Below are positions 44,626 through 55,747 of a stretch of DNA of 64,000 nt, piece after piece. The position numbers and the translations under genes were made by a program. The DNA lies in assembly GCA_022828595.1 (NCBI GenBank), contig JAKGHH010000008.1, forward strand, positions 26,714,378-26,778,377, read 5' to 3'. The notes below the pieces were generated by a model. It ran no database searches, was not told where the DNA came from, and worked only from the letters and a program-made list of their open reading frames with translations. Within the stretch, counting starts at the first letter, position 1, and each line of letters opens with the position of its first letter. The stretch is from Nelumbo lutea. Lineage: Eukaryota > Streptophyta > Magnoliopsida > Proteales > Nelumbonaceae.

Positions 44626-46330
44626 TTGGGTGAAATTTCAAAATTTTCTTTTCTCTCATCTGGGAATCGCATTTCCTAATTAAAAAAATTGCATTTTCAA
44701 GGTTCATTCTTGAATCCAAACCAGACCATATTTGAAACCAAAAGAGAGGAGAGGGATATACATGATACAAACTGCAGTAACTCCCAATGAAGGTGCTCAT
44801 GCCCAAGGAGAAGACCAAAACCCGCTTCCACTGAAGATGACAAAGTGTGTGATGAAATAGGATCAATAAGATGGCTCTTTAGCAAGAACCAGGATTCTTC
44901 AGCAAGAATCAAATAGGGGTTGGTGAGCACGATTTCAGATTGTTTCTTCAACCAATCAAGAACTTTTCTTGATCAATTCTAGAAGAGGAGATCGAACTGC
45001 GTAGGGATGGCAAGAATATGAGAGAATTCTGCAAAACCACCATACTTATAGTCTTCTTTGGATCAGCCTCCTAATCTAATTAGGAGGGAATTTCTTGTTC
45101 CAAATCTGATATTTGGATCTGGACTCTTAAATGGATAAGAATTATCTTATCCTTCAACTAACCCTAATCAGTTTATAAATCAGATCTTGCCCCTTTTAAT
45201 TAAATAAATTAAGCCCAGTTCGAATTGGGCTTTAAGCCCATTAAGCTTATGTGCTCACTTACTCCTTAACTTGCTACCCACTTGGCTCTCTTTGTATGGC
45301 ATGGGACCCTTACATCGATTTACATATCAGCTACATGGGTTCAGCCCAGCCTTTGTTACAAGGCCTGAGCGAATTCACTGTAGGAGACAATGAACCCCTG
45401 ATTCCATCACCATGGGCTCTTAATGGACCCAACATTTTCACTAAATGGTTCTTGGATCCAGTCACCTTATGAAAACCCAAGAACTATGCAAAATGCAAGA
45501 TTAGCCCATCAGGTATTATCCTCAATGGTCTTACACTTAACCGCTCAGCCCATAATGATCAAACACTGCCCGATAAGAGAGGACCTCTCCATCGGTTGCA
45601 AGGTACAGTGTTGCACTCTCTACTCACATGGATCCCGAGATTTAAAACTTTTTGCAAACATTTTGAAACCATAATATATATATATATATATTTTTTTTTT
45701 CAAAAAACAAATTTCAAAGTTTGAAATCAACTGCCAGCAGTTTTAGGTTTCCATTAGAGAGGGTGCATTCCCCGATCATTCACTTTGTCTGACAAAGGGG
45801 CTGTTCCTGTCACTATGATCACCCACTCAGGTGAATTCTTGGGCTATCCCAACATACCCAGGTTTTGACCCCTCTAAGGATCTCATTGATTGGCATATCA
45901 AATATAGCCCAATCTGATACCTAGTGCAATACCAAAATCAAGTTTAGGGGTCAGGTGTAACATTCTAGTTTTGCCCATTTATCTCCAAGGTCCAAGGCAA
46001 TACTGGAATTTGGTCTGGTTCAGGGTTTCAAGAAAACCCACACTACATGTACCTCAAGTCTCACCCTGGTAGCTGAGACAAGCCACCCCAACCAACTTGG
46101 CGGCACATCATTGTTAGCCTTGGTAGGATAAATCTCCCTAGATGTATACAATGATTGTGAAGATTCTAAACTAACACGAGTCTCATAAGTGTCCAATTTA
46201 AGGGTATTACACAAAAATACACCACAATGACATGAATCAATTATACACTTTATTCATTTACAATAAATGTCAAAAGATACATCAATCTTATTAGAGCTAG
46301 GGGCATAATTGTCTAATAGGGACTTGGCCT
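44626..46330 (-). mobile_element. 1.7-kb insertion in the Tat integrase, LTR-like
   Basis: This stretch interrupts the integrase between a M-A-K-P-Y-R-K-V region and the C-terminal S/T-R-V-T-K-R-L-F-R-V-G-D-L-V. It has no coding potential. On the minus strand a TATAAGTATGG box near 45050 followed by TTTGCAGAATTCTC suggests a promoter, so a solo LTR in minus orientation is likely. It carries a TA microsatellite at 45672-45691 and palindromes GCCCAGTTCGAATTGGGC / GGGCTTTAAGCCC near 45210-45240. Exact ends and a target-site duplication were not found. Confidence 0.5.
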
Positions 46331-46580
46331 ACATTCAGATAGCGGCTTAATAGTAGAGAGTAGCTTGGTACTATAGCACCCGAGTCACGAAACGACTATT
46401 CCGAGTTGGCGACCTAGTCCTTCGCAAGGTAATGGTACCCGAGCCCGGCATGGGTAAGCTCAGTCCAAATTGGGAAGGTTCTTACCAGGTGAGACAGGTG
46501 TTCAGAGAATGAACCTATGAGCTCGAGACCATGGAAGGGAAATAGGTACCTCGATCTTGGAACAGTGGCAATATAAATCT
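46331..46580 (+). pseudogene. Tat integrase C-terminal domain
   Basis: Reads R-V-T-K-R-L-F-R-V-G-D-L-V-L-R-K-V near 46385, then G-K-L-S-P-N-W-E-G-S-Y-Q-V, Y-E-L-E-T-M-E-G-K and P-R-S-W-N. This is the conserved tail of gypsy integrase, which follows the core in unbroken relatives. Stops at 46508 and near 46540. Confidence 0.85.
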
Positions 46581-46725
46581 CAACGCAAGCAAAAAATGAC
46601 TAAGTCCTAAGATCACCGAGCTGATCCTATGGACGACGAACTAGAAAGAGGACCTTAAGTCACTCTCAGAAGCCTAAGGGTTATATTGCCGAGTTGACAA
46701 AAGGCATCGGCACGATACAAGACCC

Positions 46726-46855
46726 AATCGCCTCTCTGGCATGGGCAGAGAAGTCCTAATCACCTCTTTGGCATAGGCTATTTAAGACCTGGTTGCCTTT
46801 TCGGCATGGGCTCAGTAAAAACCAATCGCTTTGGAATGGGTAGGGCAAAGTAGCC
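46726..46855 (+). repeat. 32-33 bp minisatellite in the Tat element
   Basis: About four diverged units, starting at 46726, 46758, 46791 and 46824, each with (A/G)(A/G)TCGCCTCT-like sequence followed by TGGCATGGGC. Confidence 0.7.
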
Positions 46856-47200
46856 TGGGTATAGACAGGTCGGGCATATATACCCTATAGTGTTTGCCCA
46901 CCCTGGCATACAATAACGATTGTTCCTATTTGAGTTTAGGAGTAACCTCGAATTCGAGAGTGATCTATACTTAGAAAAATTTTTGCTCCTATATGGTCTA
47001 GCTCACGAGTTCGGAAGAAATCTACACTTAGAAAAATTTTGTACACAAGGAGTTTTGCAAAATACTTGTATTCCATTGATAAAATGCTTTGAGTACATAG
47101 CAAAAACAAAAAGAAAGATCACAATTGTTTAGTCGAGCTCGGAGGCTCGGGAATCAAGTATTAACAAAAGGGGGGTCCAAGAAAAGAGGCATCAATCAGT

Positions 47201-49159
47201 TTAGGACTCCTCATCCCTAACAGAGGCTTCAACAGGAGGATCTATCTCCGTGTAGTCCTTGGCAACATCAGCCTCCTCTCTCTCTCCCGCCGTCTCGTCA
47301 TCGAGTTGGTTGTCATCACTCTCCGCCTTAGAGTCCGGATCCTTGGCGGCTCCAACGGCTATCTCCTTGGTGATCTTGGACGTGGTGATAGCACTAAGGT
47401 TGAGATGGGGAAATTCACGTCGGGTCAACCACCTACTGAGCTTAAACCCCTTGTGGTAGCCTGCTGTCCCAACCTCGACCAACCTCTCTCGAAGCTTCGC
47501 CGAAGACTTATATTCCTCGACTGCCTTGACCTTGGCATCCTCCATCGCCTGAAGTAGGATTTTAGTTCGCTCCTTCACATGAGCCACAAGGTTCTCGTTC
47601 TCTCTCTTCAGTGCCACCTCGCACTCCTCGGGTTGCTTTTTCTCTGCCTCGAACTCCTCCTTCGCCATCAGTAGAGTCAATAGCTCCTTTTTAGCTCGTG
47701 CATTGTTTTTCAGTTGGTTGATCTCGTTGCGAGCTAAGTTGAGCTCAGAGTGGGCACTTCGAGAGGATTCTTCAGCTTCGAGAGCTCGCTTTAAATTAAC
47801 CTCAGACTGGTAGGCCAAAGCGTGGATAGAGGAGTTCACATGTCAAAAGAAGAAAACAGGCATAAGTATGAAGCAATTTAAAGGCTAAATACGTACCACC
47901 ATACAGTGCGTAGCCACTCGGGCCCTGAGTTAAGCAACTAGCAAGTCAGCCCAGTGAGCGACCTCCTCGGTGAGCACCGTGTCCTTGCTCTTGAGAAGGC
48001 CATACTTCAAAGTCAAAATACTCCAGACTGAGGTATCACTACCTGAAGAAATAGCGATTGTTGGTGCGGGTTGAACCTCTGAAGACGTGGTCTCCTTGGG
48101 CACGCGAGGTGAAGTGGCCTTGCTTGGGTCCTCCTCAACCAAGTCGATCACAGGAGGATGTTCGGCAACAGGTGGGTGTTCGAGGGCAAAGGTGGCGATG
48201 TTAGAGGTGGTGGTCTCGGTGTGGAAGCGAGCCTTCTTGGAGGTCCTCTTCTTCTTCTTTCCCTTCTACATGCTCCCGAAGTGTTCGTTGGTAGGGATGT
48301 CATCCTTGGCAACTACAACAAGTGATTAACTAAGTTAGATATGACACTAAAGTAAAATAAATAGGAAAAAGGTACAACAATTAGCGACCTATCAGGAGGG
48401 CTTAGACTAACTTGCATGAGCTTCTCATCGATCACGAAGTTTTTGAACTTCAGGTTGAGCTTCGCCCAAGATGGGACCTCCTCCCTTGTCTTTGGGTCCA
48501 GTCTGATGCTGGGGTCTTAGATGACATCCCTCTAGTGAGTTGTGAGAGGCCACCCCTTGGTGTTACGGACCACGAAGTAGCGCCTCTTCCAAGCCAGGAC
48601 CTTGTTAGGAAGCTCATGCAACAACTTGTACCCAGGGCGAGGAGACATATAGTAACTCCACTTGTGCTCAGGTAGAACGCAGGAGGAGTTATTTTTGATG
48701 GAAATGATTGAAAAGAAGATGTCAAGGTCTATAGGTCGGTTGTAATCGTGAAGGGCAATGGTACCTACGATGTTACAGATGGAGTTTGGATGTAGCTGGT
48801 CTAGGGAAATGTTAAAAAACTTAATGATTTCGATTATAAAAAGATGGAGTGGAAGACGCATTCCGGCTACGAGCTACTCCTCAAAGACCACGATCTCATC
48901 ATGACCATGATCCTAAGGAAAGTTGCCTAAGGGAATACTATAAACAAGATCATTGGAAAGCCTATACCGAGCTACTAGGGATAGGAGCCTGTCTGTTGTC
49001 ATTATAGATGAACCAAACCTGTTTGGCAGGTGATCTCAATGTAAAGCGGAGGCCAACTTGCCAGAAGCCTCTTGCTCTGGTTTGTGTCGAGGTCCTCAAC
49101 TTGGTCCCAGTGGACTCACCACTCCCATCTAGAACGCTATCTAAGCTAAGGCTAGACAT
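47201..49159 (-). pseudogene. Antisense gene of the Tat element (PF04195-like 'gypsy type transposon' protein)
   Basis: Read on minus from an ATG at 49159 (M-S-S-L-S-L-D-S, Ser-rich start). 48861-48532 holds M-R-L-P-L-H-L-F-I-I-E-I-I, L-D-Q-L-H-P-N-S, Y-Y-M-S-P-R-P-G-Y-K-L and W-K-R-R-Y-F-V-V, matching the plant 'putative gypsy type transposon' domain. A Pro/Ser-rich middle and a 212-residue charged coiled-coil (47839-47201) with an acidic C-terminus follow. Frameshifts/stops near 48950, 48880 and 48530 break it. GT-AG signals suggest an intron at about 48313-48375, and a donor-like site lies at 47896. Function is unknown. In relatives such genes are transcribed opposite to gag-pol. Confidence 0.75.
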
Positions 49160-49579
49160 TCTAATGGAAAGGACAAGTAAAGGAAGACGAACTCACCAAA
49201 TGAAGACCGAAAAGAGCAAGACGACCTTAGACTTTGGATTTGCGATTTTATAGTGAAGAAAATGGGCCCTTCGACCCCTATTTATAACCAGTATATCCAG
49301 GAATCAACGGTCGAGATCTGCACAATCCAATGGCCTAGGAAAATTGGTTGCACACTTCCCGAGGTTGAAATTAGTTTAGTGCACGTTTTGACGTCCATGA
49401 AGACTATAATCAGCTTGACGTTTGCACGTACCTGATACACGATCTGGGTCATTTCCTGGTTGAGCCAAATGTTCAAATAGGTTCAACCAATGGTCAGCCC
49501 TCCATATCACCTAGACTTCGTGCCAAATCCATCTAGGCTCGTCATGAACTCCTTGCGCCAGGTCAAGACCCTTGGCACA

Positions 49580-49595
49580 AGGAGTGGGGGGCAAT
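49580..49595 (+). other. Polypurine tract of the Tat element
   Basis: AGGAGTGGGGGGCAAT directly precedes the 3' LTR start TGATGAAGGG. Confidence 0.85.
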
Positions 49596-50235
49596 TGATG
49601 AAGGGTGATTTGGCACGATGTAGTAAGTAAAGGTTACGTGGATGCGATCTGCCTGAAGGATGACAACTCAGTGAAAAGAGCCTAGTCAACAGTATTTAGA
49701 ATTTGAGTGTTTGGTCATCTCTGCACAAGCCATCTCGGCATAGACACCTCGGCTTAGAGGCACCTCGATACCTAATCCAGTTTGGGGCCCAAGAACCGAA
49801 GTAACACATAATTGACCCCAAAATCTTCACAACAGACTCCAAACCTAACGGGATCACGCTGCATAACTACTGCCCTTATCCTCTCCTCGCCCGAATCGAG
49901 CGAAGACGATAGACTTCATTAACTAACACGCTACTCCCCAACTAAAGCGGAAATGGATCTTATCCACTCAGGCCAAAGACCCCAAAACCATTTTCGTGAG
50001 GTCCATGGCAGCTCAACTTCATAAAGGCAATAACCTCTCCAGGGCCCAGGTACGCACAATTATTAGCTCACTAGTACACTTAACATTCAACTTTCAACTC
50101 GCAATACTAACTTAAGCATTAGAGTGACCTCCCCGAGTTCTCTAAGTTTCACGATTTTGCAGGCCGAGCCAGTTCGCCACGTAGCCAAGTTCCAGATCAT
50201 CTTCCAGCTAAGAGCATCCAGATTGTGCTCTACCA
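49596..50235 (+). repeat. 3' LTR of the Tat element (640 bp)
   Basis: Begins TGATGAAGGGTG and ends CTCTACCA, followed by the target-site copy ATTAT. It carries an extra ~169 bp (49949-50117) absent from the 5' LTR. The many base differences between the two LTRs point to an old insertion. Confidence 0.92.
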
Positions 50236-51540
50236 ATTATAAAATGTTAACAAATTACTGTAGTTACCGTTATAAAATTAAATAAATAGTTATTGCATGT
50301 TATTAGAAAATAATAATAATTATTATCAATTTATCTGAATATTACTGCTTATTACTTTGTTAATATTTATCTATATAATTATTCAATTACAAAATTTTTA
50401 ACAAATTATAGATTTTATTATAAGTTAACATAAAGTTTCGAGTAACTATGAAAGTTATCATAAAATACCATTATTTCAACAAAATACTATAAATTACCAA
50501 AACTCATCATAAAACACATAATTTATTAGTGTACCAAAATCATGATAAATTACCACAAACTATCACATAATTTCCATAAATTATCATAAATTAGTATAAT
50601 TTACTAAAAACTACTGAAGAAAATAATAAAAAATTATTTACCTATATTTCCACAAAAATAAATTAAAGAATCTATTAGTGAAGTTAATAGAGTACCATAA
50701 ATTAGCACAAAATTATCAGTAATTTCCATACAATAATTAACCAGAAATCATGATAAATTACCACACATTATCATAAAATATTAAAAATGTCCAAAAATAA
50801 CCACAAATTAGCACAAAATTACCAGTAATTGCCAATAAATTAAAACAAATTAGTAGAAATTAAATTGCCTGAATTTACCAAAGAATCTAACGAAAATAAA
50901 TTACCATCATTTAGCACAAATTAACATAAATTACCAGTAATCACCAGAAAAAAACATATATAAAATAGTAAAAATGCCCAAAAAATTATCACTATTTGCA
51001 TAAAATTTTCAGAAAATATGTTTATGATTTCTGGACATTTAGGGTCGGGGCTGGGAGTTACTTAGAAACTGGGTTCAGGGATGGGGTGTATGGACCCTGC
51101 CTCAAAACCAATCCACTGCCATTCCTCGACTTAGACAACTTTGACCCAATTAAGAATTTTATATGGCTACTTTTATTTCAGCTTCTCTTTAATAAAAACC
51201 CGTGCATTACACGATTCCGACTAGTATTTTAATTATTATTATTATTTTTTTCCATTCCCAATTCCCAAATTCCCAAGTGTCGAATCTGGAGCAAGGGCGA
51301 CTTCTTATTTCAACGCTGACCCCTTATACCAAAAAAACCGTTAGGTATTATCCTATTTGAGTTTTCATTTTTTGTCATTTTTTGTTATTTTATTATTATT
51401 TTTTTTTGCATTTACTGTATTTTTGAACATTTCCACCGAAGAATTTTAGTTTTAAAATTTTATTTGTTTCACATTGTTTCACTTTTCCTGCATTTTTTTC
51501 TATTTATTTAATATTTTATTAATTTTCATATTTATAAATA
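50236..51540. other. AT-rich non-coding region with degenerate short repeats
   Basis: 50236-51000 is dominated by loosely repeated units such as ACCATAAATTAGCACAAAATTACCAGTAATT. No coding frame. 51000-51540 is ordinary AT-rich intergenic DNA. Confidence 0.7.
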
Positions 51541-51932
51541 TTTTATACTTTTATTTATGATGTCACAAGTTGACCTATTTGACCGGTCGGTTTAACCGTT
51601 GATCCGGAACCGGAGAGAACAGCGGTTCCGTTTTCGGGTCGGTTTTTAAAACACAGGTTATTGGTTGAACAGTCCGAAATAGCCCGTCTAGTTCAGCTAA
51701 TCTGGTTGTAACGCAGCTCTCTGTCGCAGATGAGATCGGATAGACGGCTGACTGATTGCTCTAAAAGGCTTTGATTTAATATTTCTCTCTATCTGAGAAT
51801 TCGAAGCAGAGGACGAAGGGTGGTTAGTTCTGCCATTGAAGTACCGCTCTATTGTTGGTGATCTTGGTTTTTTCTCATCTGGAGTTTAGGTCTTGCAATT
51901 GTGGAAGAGAACCTGGTATTGGGAAGTCGAAG
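51541..51932 (+). promoter_or_regulatory. COQ6 promoter and 5' UTR region
   Basis: Composition shifts from AT-rich to more balanced DNA (GACCGGTCGGTTTAACCG, 51580-51600) and then to a typical leader ending GGGAAGTCGAAG before the ATG at 51933. No TATA box or transcription start can be fixed by eye. Confidence 0.45.
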
Positions 51933-51940
51933 ATGTACAG
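51933..51940 (+). CDS. COQ6: COQ6 coding exon 1 (8 nt)
   Basis: ATG TAC AG followed by the donor GTAATG. Only two and two-thirds codons are encoded here. The exon is accepted because joining it to 54223 keeps the frame and yields an N-terminus M-Y-R-T-T-V-R-K-I-A, like the mitochondrial presequence of plant COQ6. The upstream leader supports this ATG; no better one exists before exon 2. Confidence 0.75.
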
Positions 51941-52903
51941 GTAATGCGCATTTATGATTTACCATTTCTGTTTTTCTGTTAGTTTGATGGCGTCGGACAT
52001 TTCTATTTAAACTCTTGCTGTTCTAGATTACTCAAATGCCATTTCTCTAAACTTTGATACATGCGAGTTTATCTCAAGTATGTCTTTGCATTTCAGACTT
52101 ATATTATATGGATAGGATGTGTTTCTGTGTTGGGTTTTGGAATTAGGCTTTGTAGTGGCATTTTAGTAATGTTGGAGACAGACCTGCTTATCATGTTCTT
52201 GTTATTTTGCCCTGAAAGCAAACAGTTAGTGGCTCTTGATAGAGTGGAATAGTGAAACAGACTTTTGTATTCAACTCCATGTAGTTGAGATATGCTTTGT
52301 GTGTTGCCTTGAATTATGTAGGACTAATCAAACAATGAATTAAACAAATAATTGATCCAAAAAAATTAAACAAATAGTTAATGTGTCATTGGTGCACTCT
52401 CCTTAAATCTCAACATGGTTTATAAGGTTAGGTATCTTTGAATAACACCTATTTCCTAGACGGTTCAGTCTTTAGGATGGTTTTGATTTTACCTTTACAA
52501 GTTTCTTGGTTCTTTTTTAATACCAGAAACTGTTTTCCTTTGAAAAATTCAAAACCATTCATCCAATGCCAGCCATTTTTTTCTTGCCGTCAGTCCAGTT
52601 TGTTCTCCAATGTTTTTTGCTAGTCAATTAGAAAGTTTCTAAATAAATGGAGGTAGTCTTTTATGATTGCATGGTTGTTATTTTTCCTTCCTCAATTATT
52701 GTAATTACAAATTATTGATAAAAAAATTGTAATTACAAATTAAATATAGGTATTGAAATAGGAGTTGAAAATTAAAACTTGTTTGCAGTTTCTCCTATTT
52801 ATCTTAAAATGCAATAGGAGCACTTTTTGTTTCACTAGAAAAACGAAGTGCATATACTCATCTGTAAATTTCTTTCGAGTAACAAGTCATTGCATCTATG
52901 GGA

Positions 52904-53435
52904 TAGACCTGTTCAAGGGCCAAGGTCGGGCTTGGAATAGCCTAGAAGCTATAGTCAACTGCTAGATCTGTCAGTGGGTTGGGTCTGGTTTGGGACAGGG
53001 TGTAGCCATTCTGTACTGATTATTAATCAGTTCTGTAAGATAGACCAATTATTAATCAGGATAAATTGGATCTGACCCAATTAGACTTGACTTCTATAAT
53101 TAGTTATGATAATAACAGCTTAAAACTTCATTGTGATAATATAACCTTATAAAAATTGGAAATAAAATGATAAATTATTTATATGTTGATAAAACAAGTG
53201 ATTTTAGCCAAAATTATCTCATATACTGTCTATGAAATTGCCCTTTTAAACACAAAATATAACAAAAATTACAAGAACCAGGAGACTATTATATATTATT
53301 AACTACGCAATTGGTTAGGAACAACAAGAACCAGATGACCCAATGATCAATTGGTACAAAACCACAACCAGAAGTGACATAATTGGTTCAGTCATTTTGG
53401 TTCTTCTGGGAAGACCCAGCCCATTGACAGCTCTA
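52904..53435. mobile_element. Possible hAT-like MITE in COQ6 intron 1
   Basis: The left end TAGACCTGTTCAAGGGCC and inverted right end (TAGAGCTGTCAATGGGCTGGG on minus) are similar, both with the GTCAA...GGGC pattern of hAT ends. The 8-bp flanks do not match, so the call is tentative. Confidence 0.4.
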
Positions 53436-53637
53436 TTAACTGCAGATATTTGCTCATTAATCATGGACTGGTTTGTGGTTGATATTGGATCATTGTAATG
53501 GGTTATGGGAGTAATTAATTACTTGGGGGGGGGGGGAGGGGGAGTTGCTTTGCATTGATTATTGTTGAAGCCCATTGACAGCCTTGTTTGCTTGTTTGCT
53601 AGTAAGCCGTTTAAACCTCTTTATCTCCTCCCTTAAG

Positions 53638-53841
53638 TAGAGGTGTCAATTGGACCGGATTTGGTCCAGTCAAATCTGGTTCAATATGAGTCCATTACGG
53701 ATGGACCAGGTCCAATCCAATGTGATGAATACTCTGGACCATTTTGGACTAGTCCAATTCTATGTCTGGACCATCCTATCTGTTCAAATTGGTTTTAATT
53801 TAGATTGGTTCCAACCCAAACCTGGTCCATTGACACCTGTA
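53638..53841. mobile_element. hAT-like MITE, 204 bp, in COQ6 intron 1
   Basis: The left end TAGAGGTGTCAATTGGACCGG and the right end on minus, TACAGGTGTCAATGGACCAGG, form inverted repeats of about 20 bp. The interior is rich in TGGACCA/TGGTCCA words in both directions. Flanking 8-mers (CCCTTAAG and TTCTTATC) agree at only four positions, so the duplication is decayed or the ends are slightly off. Confidence 0.6.
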
Positions 53842-54222
53842 TTCTTATCTTCTATAAATGGATCATTCCAAAAGTAAATATTTCTCCCCATTACCTGGTT
53901 TGAGTGAGATAAATTTGAAGAACAAGTCCCTATTCTGCATAGTTCCTTTACATAGACTTGTTCCATATGAATCACATCATTAGAGTTGTTTTTGTTATAG
54001 CTTATCTCACTTCTGGAGCTTGATGATTGTAATATTCTCTATTTGACACTTATCAATAAGATTTCATTTTAAGATGTGATTCATTTTGATTCCTTTTGTT
54101 ATTGTTCACATTATTTAACTGGGTTGCATATCATTCTTTTTAGCTAATTGCCTATACTAAACAATATTTTCTTGATGTTTTTCTCTTATCTCTGTCTAAT
54201 GCATTTTTTTTACTGGAAATAG

Positions 54223-54337
54223 GACAACTGTGAGAAAAATTGCATCTAATTACAACACCTTGAGGGTTCCGAAGAGGACTTTAAGAAACGATGCAGCTGC
54301 AGGAATATCTAGCACTAACTCAGCTAAACTCAATTCT
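54223..54337 (+). CDS. COQ6: COQ6 coding exon 2
   Basis: 115 nt, completing the split Arg codon and giving 38 further residues rich in Arg, Lys, Ser and Ala (for example R-V-P-K-R-T-L-R-N-D-A-A-A). This is an amphipathic, mitochondrial-targeting type of sequence with poor conservation, as expected. It ends at N-S before the donor GTAATA, in phase 0, which matches the start of exon 3. Confidence 0.8.
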
Positions 54338-55376
54338 GTAATAATTCGTATCACCTATAGATGGATATTTTTTGTTCATTCTTTCTAATCTTGATTTTCT
54401 TTATCTTGTTAAATTCTTTTACTCCTTATATGTCATTACTCCTAGCAATTTAAGTTTATTGCTCTAAGAAAGCTTTCTTGGTCCTTGATCCATTATTTGA
54501 TACAATAGCAACTTGAGTCTGTTGTTTATTGAGGATGAAAGGGAGTGGAGTTTCTGTGGCATCATGTATTTATGATATCACATTCGGAAGTTCAATGTTG
54601 TTTGGTGAGGTTAGAAATTTCATTCTGCTGTCTCCCAGGATCAGCTAATTCATACTCAGGTAGCCAAGCTAGGGATGAAAATTTCACAATGTATCAGTAG
54701 GTCACTAATTCACAAAACTATGATCCTTTGGGGTTTCGACTCGTTTCAGGGGGTAGACTGACCCCTGAACAGGTTTTGATAAAAAGAAAAAAGCATAAGG
54801 TGCTTGGGGTCAAAACACCTGATATGCCCCATCTGGTGTATCGGAGTGTATCAATTTTGATCCTTGAGCCAAGCTAGAACAGTTCTGGATTAACCTTAGT
54901 TGTCCTTGAGCTTAGTTATGCTTCAGATGGACAAGGTTCTTAGTTTGTCTTTTGTGTTTATTATATTCTGCTGTCTCTTTGTCAAACAGGTTGCCTTTGC
55001 AAACTGCAAAAGGTGTGGGTTTGGGTCCTCATTTTAGAAGCTAACTATATTATTTGTTTGCTTTGTTGCTTTATTTAATAAAGTTTATCATTATTGAACA
55101 AAAAATGTACATTTGCATGATGTATCAACTGTTCAATGGCATTAGAACATAACAGAGAATGTCAAATACAACATTAATAAACAGCATCAGAATTCAAAAA
55201 TGAAAAAAAAATTATTTACAGGTGTGCAAAGTAAGGAGAGGAATAATAGAGTATTTTCTGACAAGTAGCAACATTTTGAAATGCTGATAGATGTGATCAC
55301 AATTAGAGTGCAATTGGATCCAAACCATAAAGGACTGGAAGTTAAGAGATGTGTCCATCTGATGATGTAGTTAGAG

Positions 55377-55389
55377 GATGATATCACAT
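55377..55389 (+). repeat. Target-site duplication of a LINE fragment, left
   Basis: GATGATATCACAT matches GATGGTATCACAT at 55748-55760 with one mismatch in 13. Confidence 0.8.
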
Positions 55390-55747
55390 TTTTTTTGAAG
55401 AAGGTATAGTATCATTGAAATAGAGAACAAGTATGTATACAGGGATTTACAATCACTGTCCATGCAATCCTATACCCCCAAACCTAGCTTTACAAAAAGA
55501 TTATCATAAACAAAAAAATGAATTATAATTTCTATCCTTAGAACAATTTTTTTACAGAAAGCCAAGAAAACATTTTGCCCAAAAATTTTCTCAAACACTG
55601 TTTGTAGTGCTACTTTTGTTCTTGAATATCCTTGAATTCCTCTCCTGCCAAATACACCAAAAAGCTGCTGTAGGAGCAACATTCCGTGCTAATTTTCCTC
55701 TCTTGGTGAGACCTTCGACTCTTCAGCCCTTCACAAAGTCCACCACC
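55390..55747 (-). mobile_element. 5'-truncated LINE 3' end in COQ6 intron 2
   Basis: Minus-orientation LINE tail. The T run at 55390-55396 is the poly(A) complement. In broken minus frames near 55680-55600 the sequence reads A-F-W-C-I-W-Q-E-R-N-S-R-I-F, the W-x-E-R-N-x-R-x-F motif found between RT and RNase H in plant LINEs. Bracketed by a 13-bp duplication. Inserted against the direction of COQ6 transcription. Confidence 0.8.

Larger units (their letters stand above)
37977..50235 (+). mobile_element. Tat-type Ty3/gypsy retrotransposon with antisense gene
   Basis: A 12.3-kb element with LTRs at 37977-38464 and 49596-50235. Order on plus: 5' LTR, primer site, gag, protease, RT, RNase H, a second (archaeal-type) RNase H, integrase with a rearrangement and a 1.7-kb insertion, a short minisatellite, an antisense gene, polypurine tract and 3' LTR. 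The extra RNase H and the antisense gene before the 3' LTR are marks of the plant Tat lineage (relatives include Grande, RIRE2 and Retand). All coding regions carry stops or frameshifts. It is inactive and clearly older than the gypsy element at 5517. Confidence 0.92.
51941..54222 (+). other. COQ6 intron 1
   Basis: Donor GTAATG at 51941 and acceptor GGAAATAG at 54215-54222. It contains two hAT-like MITE candidates (52904-53435 and 53638-53841) and a G run near 53524-53540. No exon is seen in it. Confidence 0.75.

Noticed and set aside
54655..54895. AGCCAAGCTAG direct repeats bounding ~200 bp in intron 2
   Set aside because: No inverted termini or coding content; chance repetition is likely.
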